IMG/VR virus record: IMGVR_UViG_3300024503_000048 | Coordinates: 1 to 29,322 of that record | Source of the DNA: a virus | Direction: 5' to 3' (one strand) | DNA length: 29,322 bases | Shown here: piece after piece, positions 21,074 to 27,210 of the stretch | Layout: the number at the start of each line of letters is the position of its first letter | Numbering within the stretch: the first letter of the stretch is position 1 | Translations under genes and position numbers: made by a program | The notes under the pieces: generated by a model | The model's input: the letters and a program-made list of their open reading frames with translations, nothing else | Database searches by the model: none | What the model was told of the DNA's origin: nothing

Positions 21074-23824
21074 ATGAGCAACAAATATCCCGGTGGAATA
21101 ATTACTTCAGGTGCTGCGGCTGGGTACTCTGTCTTTTTTGATGGGACAGGAGATTATTTAACTTGGTCTGGTTCTACAGTTGGAACTGCTGCATATACAT
21201 TTGAATGTTGGTTCAATGTTTCAAGTTTTACTGCATCACCTGACAACCAAATATGTTTGATTGGGCCTGATTCAACCGTAAATGGCGGGTTGAACATAAA
21301 CATAACAAGCAGCACAAATGTAAACATTGATCGTTATGGTGTCAGTGCAGACTCTTACACGGTTGCAACAATGTCATTGAATACTTGGAACCACATAGCA
21401 GTTGTAAGAAATGCTAGTGGAGTAACCACTGTATTTTTGAACGGTGTCAGGTCATCGACTGGAACAAGAACTGATACATACAACTACGGAAATGTGAAAT
21501 CTCTTGGTCGCGCAAGTAGTGGCGCTACGAGGTATTTTCCGGGGTACATGGCAAATGCAAGGTACGTCACTGCGGCTGTATATGACCCTACGCAAACCAC
21601 AATCAATGTACCAACGCAGTTGTTCAATATTACGAATACACAACTGCTGACCTGCAACTCACCGGCTATCGTAGACCAGAGCAGCAACGCTTTTGCCATA
21701 ACATCTTATGGCGATGCCAAGGTCAGCACGTTCACGCCTTTCACCGGGTACACAGCTTACAACCCCGCACTGGGAGCATCGACCCCCGGCATATGGTCAG
21801 TGTCTGATGCTATACAAGCCCGGCAGACTCGTCGGTGGAACATGTACGACCCGTACTTCCAGAACACGACACTGCTGCTTCACGGTAATGGCACGAACGG
21901 AGCGCAGAACAACACGTTCCTAGATAGCTCGTCCAACAACTTCAGCATCACCCGCAACGGCAACACGACGCAGGGTACGTTCTCGCCGTTCTCGCAGACG
22001 GGGTGGAGTAATAACGGGAATGGAACAAACTCGTATCTAAGCACGCCGTACAACGCAAATCTCTTGTTGAACGGCGTTGATTCCACGATTGAGTGCTGGC
22101 TTTATTTGAATGCAACTCCGGGTGGACCGGGTTCCACTCAACCTATCATAGTGCAGGGTACCGGGTTCGTGGGTGGCGTATACGCAGCAAACTGGGCATT
22201 TTTTGCTGATTCAAGCGGCCTAAATTTTTACGGCCCTGGTGCGAGTGCCGCAACTATCCCGTTAGCCAGTGTTCCAATTAACCAATGGTTCCATGTTGCT
22301 GCTGTTGTTACGGCTGGCACGTCGGTTACTTTGTATTTAAATGGCGTTTCCACTGCCACGGCCTCAATTACGGCTATTGGTAACAATACTGGGTACGCCA
22401 ACAACATAATGGGGAATTTCTCTACCGGAGGCGGTGGAGGTACAAACAACTTCTTAAACGGTTACATCAGCAATCTTCGCGTGGTAAAGGGAAGTCGCGT
22501 TTACACCAGCAACTTCACGCCAAGCACGACCCCACTGACGGCAATCTCCGGCACTGCACTGCTCACCTGTCAGTCAAACCGTTTCATCGACAACAGCACA
22601 AACGCATTCGCCATCACGGTCAACGGCACCCCCTCCGTCCAAGCCTTCAGCCCGTTCTACCCGGTTGTTGCATACACGCCAGAGACTATAGGCGGCAGTG
22701 GGTACTTTGATGGAAGTGGTGACTACTTAACTAAATCAAACATAAATTTTTCAACGAATGCGTTCACGATTGAAGGTTGGTTCTATGTAACATCTTCTGC
22801 TGCAAATGTTAATTATTGGGGTCAGGATAATGGCGGTGGAACAAATCCAAAAATGCTGCTGTACGGCGACAATTCCGGTAATTTTGTGTTTGAAACAGGG
22901 TCAGTTTCTGGAGCGGTTATAAGTGTATCCAGAACTACATATATTAAAGTAAATGCATGGCAACATATAGTTATTGCTAGAGGGGGCACGGGCACCAATC
23001 AGACAGCCATGTTTATTGATGGTGTTAGAGTTGGTACAGGGACATGCGCTAGTTTAAGCGCAATTACTGCTGCTTTTAATCTAGGATACATTGGTGAAGC
23101 ATTCGGTGTTACGTTCAACGGGTATGTATCAGGTTTTAGAATAGTTAACGGTACGGATGTTTATGGCTATAGCAACACCACAATCACCGTTCCTACTGCA
23201 CCCCCTACAAACATAACCAACACTAATACACTGCTTAACTTCACCAACGGCGGCATCATTGATGCCACTGGCAAGAACGTGCTGGAGACTGTTGGTAATG
23301 CTCAGATAAGCACAGCGCAAAGTAAATGGGGAGGAAGTTCTATTTTATTTGATAATGTTGATGATTGGTTATATACAGTAAATCCAGTAGTGCCAGCAAC
23401 AGGCCAATTTACTATTGAGGCATGGATATACCTTAACTCAACAACTGACGAATTAATTTGGTCCCAATTTACTAATGCAGCAGCAGACAGAAGTAGTTTA
23501 AGAGTCACTTCTGGAAAACTTGTTTTTTATAACATTAATACAAGTAACGTTTCATCAACAAATAATGTTTCAACTGGAACTTGGGTTCATATTGCTGTTA
23601 CAAGAGATTCATCAAATAATTTAAGACTTTTTATTAATGGAAATGTTGAAGCAACAAGTGCAAGTTATACATATAGCATTCAACAAACAAGGGCAACTTT
23701 TGGCGCATTTTATGACAATAGCTCAGACTTTGATGGGTATATGGACGATATTAGAGTAACGGCAGGTTACGCTCGTTATACCGCAAACTTTACACCGCAG
23801 ACTTCGCAGTGGCAGGATCAGTAA
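21074..23824 (+). CDS. LamG-type lectin adhesin, four modules
   Basis: 916 aa, AAGGATAGG ribosome site. It has four LamG/concanavalin A-like modules at about 20-185, 312-480, 538-690 and 755-908, recognisable by FDGTGDYL, ECWF/ECWLYL/EGWFYV/EAWIYL and the WNHIAVV / WFHVAAVV / WQHIVIAR / WVHIAVTR strand. Between modules lie linkers nearly the same as those in the upstream protein. The last module is very AT-rich (25-30% GC in lines within 23341-23580, versus 48% in the linker before it), so modules appear to have been exchanged separately. Likely a host-binding adhesin at the tail tip. The C-terminus ends FTPQTSQWQDQ. Confidence 0.85.
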   Translation: MSNKYPGGIITSGAAAGYSVFFDGTGDYLTWSGSTVGTAAYTFECWFNVSSFTASPDNQICLIGPDSTVNGGLNINITSSTNVNIDRYGVSADSYTVATMSLNTWNHIAVVRNASGVTTVFLNGVRSSTGTRTDTYNYGNVKSLGRASSGATRYFPGYMANARYVTAAVYDPTQTTINVPTQLFNITNTQLLTCNSPAIVDQSSNAFAITSYGDAKVSTFTPFTGYTAYNPALGASTPGIWSVSDAIQARQTRRWNMYDPYFQNTTLLLHGNGTNGAQNNTFLDSSSNNFSITRNGNTTQGTFSPFSQTGWSNNGNGTNSYLSTPYNANLLLNGVDSTIECWLYLNATPGGPGSTQPIIVQGTGFVGGVYAANWAFFADSSGLNFYGPGASAATIPLASVPINQWFHVAAVVTAGTSVTLYLNGVSTATASITAIGNNTGYANNIMGNFSTGGGGGTNNFLNGYISNLRVVKGSRVYTSNFTPSTTPLTAISGTALLTCQSNRFIDNSTNAFAITVNGTPSVQAFSPFYPVVAYTPETIGGSGYFDGSGDYLTKSNINFSTNAFTIEGWFYVTSSAANVNYWGQDNGGGTNPKMLLYGDNSGNFVFETGSVSGAVISVSRTTYIKVNAWQHIVIARGGTGTNQTAMFIDGVRVGTGTCASLSAITAAFNLGYIGEAFGVTFNGYVSGFRIVNGTDVYGYSNTTITVPTAPPTNITNTNTLLNFTNGGIIDATGKNVLETVGNAQISTAQSKWGGSSILFDNVDDWLYTVNPVVPATGQFTIEAWIYLNSTTDELIWSQFTNAAADRSSLRVTSGKLVFYNINTSNVSSTNNVSTGTWVHIAVTRDSSNNLRLFINGNVEATSASYTYSIQQTRATFGAFYDNSSDFDGYMDDIRVTAGYARYTANFTPQTSQWQDQ
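21908..21994 (+). repeat. Linker L1, second copy
   Basis: Partner of 19193-19279. Codes NNTFLDSSSNNFSITRNGN and the following TTQGTFSPFS. Confidence 0.8.
22577..22663 (+). repeat. Linker L2, second copy
   Basis: Partner of 19844-19930. Codes NRFIDNS...TPSVQAFSPFYP. Confidence 0.8.
23195..23314 (+). repeat. Linker L3, second copy
   Basis: Partner of 20438-20557. Codes TAPPTNITNTNTLLNFTNGG and the following DATGKNVLETVGNAQIST. It directly precedes the AT-rich fourth lectin module. Confidence 0.8.
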
Positions 23825-23836
23825 GGAGAGGCCAAT

Positions 23837-24550
23837 GTGGACCCGATCACCATTGCAGCGTGTTTCAAGGCAGCAACAACTGCGATAGATCTAGCCAAGC
23901 GCGGCATAGCTTTTTACAAAGAAGTTAAGTCAACGGCAGGAGAGGTAGGAGATGTTCTTAAAGACTTAAAAGATCAATACCACAAGATTACCTCTCCAAG
24001 CCCAGAGCAAACGAGGCAATACAACGAAGAGGTAAAGAGAGTCCAGAAGGTAGCAAACTCTCACCCAAACGATGCTTTAAACGATGTATGGGATCACCTT
24101 GCGGTATTTGTTGGGGAGTACGAAAAGTTAATGCAGGCGTTCATAGAAGAAGAAGGGAACGCCAAGAAGCTGTACAAAGGCAATGAATCCGTAGCGATCA
24201 GAGCGCTACGTAGAATTAGAATCAGAACGCAGTTAGATGCAATGTTAGCAACTGTGCGGGAAATGATGGTGTATAACACCCCGCCAGAATTGGGGGATGT
24301 GTGGACTCGTTTTGAGCGTATGTGGCAGCAGATTGTTCAGGAACAAAACCAAGCCCTCGCTGAAGAAATGAGAAAAACACAAATCATATTATGGCGACGC
24401 AGAAGGGCAATAAATCAAATCAAAGCTCTAACAACATGGATTGGGGCAGTTCTGTTCGTAGTAGCGTGGATGTGGGGCGTTCTAATTCTAATAAGGACGA
24501 GTCAGACGTATCAGTTGTTGTGGTCATCTGTCTCGCCATCATGGCTTTGA
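23837..24550 (+). CDS. Helical protein with C-terminal membrane anchor, unknown
   Basis: 237 aa starting with GTG 23837, chosen because AAGGAGAG ends 7-8 bases upstream; the ATG two bases earlier is out of frame. Residues 1-195 are helical and charged (IAACFKAATTAIDLAKRGIA, then EEVKRVQKVANSHPNDAL and ALRRIRIRTQLDAMLATVRE), then one membrane helix at about 200-219 (TWIGAVLFVVAWMWGVLILI). The final 160 bases also code the start of the next gene in another frame. It opens the membrane/lysis block. A tail-anchored lysis regulator or an infection-stage membrane protein are both possible. No named family recognised. Confidence 0.7.
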   Translation: MDPITIAACFKAATTAIDLAKRGIAFYKEVKSTAGEVGDVLKDLKDQYHKITSPSPEQTRQYNEEVKRVQKVANSHPNDALNDVWDHLAVFVGEYEKLMQAFIEEEGNAKKLYKGNESVAIRALRRIRIRTQLDAMLATVREMMVYNTPPELGDVWTRFERMWQQIVQEQNQALAEEMRKTQIILWRRRRAINQIKALTTWIGAVLFVVAWMWGVLILIRTSQTYQLLWSSVSPSWL

Positions 24551-24696
24551 CGTTTGTGCTTGCCATACCCCTGCTTGGCATGGCATATGCAGACATGAAA
24601 GCCATGACGGACTTGGCGGCAGAGCAGTACAAGCTTATGAAAGAGGAAACCCGCAAGAGCCGGGAGTTACGTGCAAAGATTTTACTGGGTGAATGA
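24391..24696 (+). CDS. Single-pass membrane protein, overlapping gene
   Basis: 101 aa. The N-terminus (1-39) is polar and Ser/Asn-rich, one membrane helix covers about 40-66 (VSVVVVICLAIMALTFVLAI...), and the tail is charged helix (KLMKEETRKSRELRAKILLG). Its first 160 bases overlap the upstream gene in a different frame. No good ribosome site precedes ATG 24391; ATG 24436 is an alternative, also without one, so translation may depend on coupling. Its stop overlaps the next start (ATGATG). A holin, antiholin or spanin-like role is possible. The transmembrane part lies mostly in or just past the overlap, which supports a real gene. Confidence 0.65.
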   Translation: MATQKGNKSNQSSNNMDWGSSVRSSVDVGRSNSNKDESDVSVVVVICLAIMALTFVLAIPLLGMAYADMKAMTDLAAEQYKLMKEETRKSRELRAKILLGE

Positions 24697-25349
24697 TGTC
24701 TATTTTTGTGGCTCGGGATGATTTAATTTTTGTTGGTCAAAAGCACGGACACGATATAGTTTTGCCAGAAAAAATTAAAAACCTTATTAAAAGATACGGC
24801 GCATGGTATGAGGGTGATGGTAAAGATAAGATAAAAAGTGTTTCTTATATAGGCTCTTGGGATGACAAACTTGCAAACTTTGTAAAAGGTTACCCCAAAG
24901 AGTTTTTGTTTGTTATTTTTACAAATACGGATGTTAATAAACAACACAAAGTTTTGGTTGGTGATGGAACAATATTTGACAGGATATTAAATGCTCAAAA
25001 AGAGTTTGGGTATTTTAGAAATAAAAGATTTGATGCAAATGATCTCCGTGCGTTTTTATCATCTATGGGTGGAAATTTTTTAAAACGCAGCAAATTACAA
25101 GCAACACCTGATAATGTTATTTCTTTTATAAAAGATGGCGAAAAAGAAATGTGGGATTCTGGAAATACGTCGGCAAGAAAAATGGCTGACAAAGCAAATA
25201 AATATCGAGATATGTGGCTGTTATCAAGAGACAAAGGAGTTTACTTTGTTGGTTCAGATCATATTGAAGAACTTAAAAAACTGATGGCGTATAAAAAAAA
25301 TAATATAGAAAAAGTAAATGTAAATTCAAAAAACTCAAAGTTAATATAG
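24693..25349 (+). CDS. AT-rich gene of unknown function, likely acquired
   Basis: 218 aa, first ATG of ATGATG overlapping the previous stop. The DNA is far richer in AT than the neighbours (18% GC at 25261-25320, 33% at 25081-25140), and Lys, Asn, Ile and Phe are abundant. Soluble, with strands DLIFVGQKHGHDIVLPEKIK, KSVSYIGSWDDKLANFVKG, EFLFVIFTNTDVNKQHKVLV and GVYFVGSDHIEELKKL, and no signal or membrane segment. I recognise no family. Position between the membrane genes and the endolysin, plus composition, suggests a recently inserted accessory gene (moron). Ten bases separate it from the endolysin. Confidence 0.75.
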   Translation: MMSIFVARDDLIFVGQKHGHDIVLPEKIKNLIKRYGAWYEGDGKDKIKSVSYIGSWDDKLANFVKGYPKEFLFVIFTNTDVNKQHKVLVGDGTIFDRILNAQKEFGYFRNKRFDANDLRAFLSSMGGNFLKRSKLQATPDNVISFIKDGEKEMWDSGNTSARKMADKANKYRDMWLLSRDKGVYFVGSDHIEELKKLMAYKKNNIEKVNVNSKNSKLI

Positions 25350-25358
25350 CAAACAAAA

Positions 25359-25997
25359 ATGCTTACCATTAAACAGTTCAAAGAGTTTGCGCCCCATACC
25401 AAGTACCCTGAGCAGTGGCACGATGCCTTGTTCGCTCCGCAGAAAGAGTTAAACGGAGCAACCCTTTTAAACGACTACGACATCAACACGCCGGTTCGTG
25501 TCGCTGCCTTCATGGCGCAGTGCCATCATGAGTCTGGCGGGTTCGTATACCTCTCTGAGAACCTGAACTACAAAGCCTCAGGGCTTCTCAAGACGTTCCC
25601 CAAGTATTTCCCAGACATGGCAACGGCTCAAAAGTACGAGCGTAACCCCCGCGCCATCGCCAACAGGGTCTATGCAAACCGTATGGGAAATGGTCCAGAG
25701 GAGTCTGGCGAGGGTTGGAAATTTGCCGGAAAAGGTCTGATCCAATTGACCGGCAAAGACAATATGACCCGGTTTGCGATGAGCTTGGAGATCACTCCTG
25801 AAGAAGCGGCAGAATACTTACAGACCTTCGAGGGAGCAGCCCAGTCAGCCTGCTGGTTCTGGGAGAGCAACAATTTAAACAACTATGCCGATTCCGGGGA
25901 TTTTCTTACCCTGACCAAGAAGATCAATGGTGGAACCAAAGGTATGGATGATAGGGAGCTTCAACATGCGCGTATTCGCCGTATTCTTGGTATTTAG
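25359..25997 (+). CDS. Endolysin, GH19 chitinase-like muramidase
   Basis: 212 aa. It matches phage GH19 endolysins: opening LTIKQFKEFAP, then VRVAAFMAQCHHESGGFVYL (47-64) with the catalytic Glu58, SENLNYK with Glu67, the RMGNGPEESGEGWKFAGKGL (108-127) and IQLTGKDNM (128-136) substrate loop, and ACWFWESNNLN. It cleaves glycan strands of peptidoglycan. No signal peptide or SAR helix is seen, so it should need a holin. The ATG lacks a recognisable Shine-Dalgarno site: the bases before it are AT-rich sequence at the end of the unknown gene. Its 3' end overlaps the lipoprotein gene in another frame. Confidence 0.93.
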   Translation: MLTIKQFKEFAPHTKYPEQWHDALFAPQKELNGATLLNDYDINTPVRVAAFMAQCHHESGGFVYLSENLNYKASGLLKTFPKYFPDMATAQKYERNPRAIANRVYANRMGNGPEESGEGWKFAGKGLIQLTGKDNMTRFAMSLEITPEEAAEYLQTFEGAAQSACWFWESNNLNNYADSGDFLTLTKKINGGTKGMDDRELQHARIRRILGI

Positions 25998-26199
25998 CCT
26001 ACTGGGGTGCGAGCGGTTCAGATACCCCTGCCAAGACCCTGATAACTGGGAAAACAAAGAGTGTAAACGACCCTACTGCGCAGTGACAGGAACCTGCCCA
26101 GACCAGCTTATGAAACCGGAGGAAATGAAGGATGAACCCGTTAAAGTTGATAAGCCAGTTTCTTGCAATGACGCAGGAGCAGCACGATGCAGTAATTAA
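25966..26199 (+). CDS. Cysteine-rich lipoprotein, overlapping endolysin end
   Basis: 77 aa from ATG 25966, with AGGGAG 7 bases upstream; an in-frame ATG at 25927 is inside the endolysin and would bury the signal peptide. Signal MRVFAVFLVFSLLGC with lipobox LLGC at 12-15 predicts lipidation at Cys15. The mature part has six further Cys (22, 33, 38, 44, 67, 75) around the CQDPDNWENKECKRPYC patch. It overlaps the endolysin by 32 bases and the next gene by 68. It may act at the outer membrane during lysis or exclude other phages; this is inference. The family recurs after phage endolysins as far as I recall. Confidence 0.75.
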   Translation: MRVFAVFLVFSLLGCERFRYPCQDPDNWENKECKRPYCAVTGTCPDQLMKPEEMKDEPVKVDKPVSCNDAGAARCSN

Positions 26200-26572
26200 G
26201 TTCTGCATCGCGTTTACCTTTTGCTGCACTGTGGTCATCATGGTGGGGGTCAGCCTTTATAGTGTCGTTTTTGTAACGCAACCCATGAACGGCATGGCAC
26301 CTGCGGACAAACAGTTTTTCCTGATCCTGTCCGACATGTCCAAGTACATCCTTGGATCATTAGCAACTCTCTTGGCAGTTAAAGGCAAAGATGCTCTGCC
26401 ACAGTTTGTGCCTCCCAATCTCTCGACCAAGGAAGAGCGCGAGGACAAGCCCATGCCTATATCTAAGCGCCAAGAGCCAACCCTTGACCCCGTAAGCTCT
26501 GCGCCGCCAGTTCAACAAGGCTACAAAGGTAAACCAGCCCCAGTACAACCACCGCATCCGGAGATCGAATAA
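26132..26572 (+). CDS. Putative holin
   Basis: 146 aa, GGAGGA ribosome site 8 bases before the ATG. Two membrane helices at about 21-48 (VIKFCIAFTFCCTVVIMVGV...) and 62-83 (FFLILSDMSKYILGSLATLLAV) are joined by a short loop, followed by a long polar, Pro/Gln-rich, charged C-terminal tail (84-146). Size, two helices and a place between endolysin and spanins fit a class II-like holin that would release the endolysin. No conserved holin signature is sure; other two-helix lysis proteins are possible. Confidence 0.6.
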   Translation: MNPLKLISQFLAMTQEQHDAVIKFCIAFTFCCTVVIMVGVSLYSVVFVTQPMNGMAPADKQFFLILSDMSKYILGSLATLLAVKGKDALPQFVPPNLSTKEEREDKPMPISKRQEPTLDPVSSAPPVQQGYKGKPAPVQPPHPEIE

Positions 26573-26754
26573 TGAAGCTTATCAAAATTGCACTGTTAAC
26601 TCTTTTGACCCTGACTGTAAACTTAAGCTGGGCTGGCGGTGAGATCAAAGAAGTCTGCACCAAGGAAGTAAAGAAGGGCAAAGAGGTAGAGGTTTGCAAA
26701 AAGATTAAGGTTCACAAGAAGCTTGATGGCACCGCTGTGCCCCCTAAGAAATGA
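26572..26754 (+). CDS. Small secreted protein with two cysteines
   Basis: 60 aa, start overlapping the holin-candidate stop (TAATG). A clear signal peptide (1-21, ending LSWA) is followed by a mature 39-residue basic chain with Cys pair at VCTK and VCKK, likely a disulfide in the periplasm. Highly Lys/Val-rich repeats (KEVKKGKEVEVCKKIKVHKK). It lies between holin candidate and Rz, so a periplasmic lysis accessory or inhibitor is plausible. I recognise no family. Confidence 0.68.
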   Translation: MKLIKIALLTLLTLTVNLSWAGGEIKEVCTKEVKKGKEVEVCKKIKVHKKLDGTAVPPKK

Positions 26755-27209
26755 TGAACCCTTGGGTCATCCTTGGCGTTGTATTAGCCGTGATTGCGGC
26801 GTTTAGCACCGGCTATTACAAAGGGGATGAATCAGGTCAGGCTTATGTCCAACAGCAGTGGGACAAAGAGAGAGCGGACTCCCTAGCCCTATACACCGCA
26901 GAGGTTGAGAAAGCTAGGGAAAAAGAGCAGAATTGGCAACAGGCTGCGAACAATATCAGGCAGGAAAAAGACCGTGAACTCAAGAATCTTAATGCTCGTG
27001 CTACCGCTTTGGCTAACGGCTTGCGCGACCGCCAAGCCCGCCCCACTGATGGTTCCGTGTCCAGTACTTCCGGCGCTAAACAAGGTGGATGTACCGGCAA
27101 AGAGCTTTACAGAGAGGATGGAGAATTTCTTGTCAGGGTCGCCAGAGAAGCCGACGAACTCAGAGCAGCCCTCAAGCAATGCTACGCCCAATACGAATCG
27201 GTGAAATAA
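26751..27209 (+). CDS. Rz: Rz-like inner-membrane spanin
   Basis: 152 aa, start overlapping the previous stop (ATGATG). One N-terminal membrane helix (about 4-22, PWVILGVVLAVIAAFSTGYY) and a periplasmic coiled coil (about 30-95, rich in Ala, Glu, Lys, Gln, with WDKERADSLALYTAEVEKAR), then a Ser/Gly linker and C-terminal helix ending LRAALKQCYAQYES. This is the i-spanin layout that joins the lipoprotein o-spanin to fuse inner and outer membranes in the last lysis step. The gene contains the Rz1 gene in another frame. Confidence 0.85.
   Translation: MMNPWVILGVVLAVIAAFSTGYYKGDESGQAYVQQQWDKERADSLALYTAEVEKAREKEQNWQQAANNIRQEKDRELKNLNARATALANGLRDRQARPTDGSVSSTSGAKQGGCTGKELYREDGEFLVRVAREADELRAALKQCYAQYESVK
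26974..27204 (+). CDS. Rz1: Rz1-like outer-membrane lipoprotein spanin, nested in Rz
   Basis: 76 aa read in another frame inside Rz and ending 5 bases before the Rz stop. GTG 26974 is preferred because AGGA (26962-26965) lies 8 bases upstream and it gives the signal peptide NSRILMLVLPLWLTAC with an Arg in the n-region; ATG 26992 leaves only ten residues before the lipid Cys and no positive charge. The lipobox LTAC (14-17 from GTG) predicts Cys17 lipidation. The mature chain is short and Pro-rich (KPAPLMVPCPVLPALNKVD), as in Rz1 proteins. An ATG at 26905 would give a long non-signal N-terminus. Confidence 0.82.
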   Translation: MNSRILMLVLPLWLTACATAKPAPLMVPCPVLPALNKVDVPAKSFTERMENFLSGSPEKPTNSEQPSSNATPNTNR

Positions 27210-27210
27210 A

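Noticed and set aside
24364-24550. Programmed -1 frameshift joining the 237-aa and 101-aa membrane proteins
   Set aside because: No X-XXY-YYZ slippery heptamer in the right register and no following structure was found; both proteins also have their own membrane helix.
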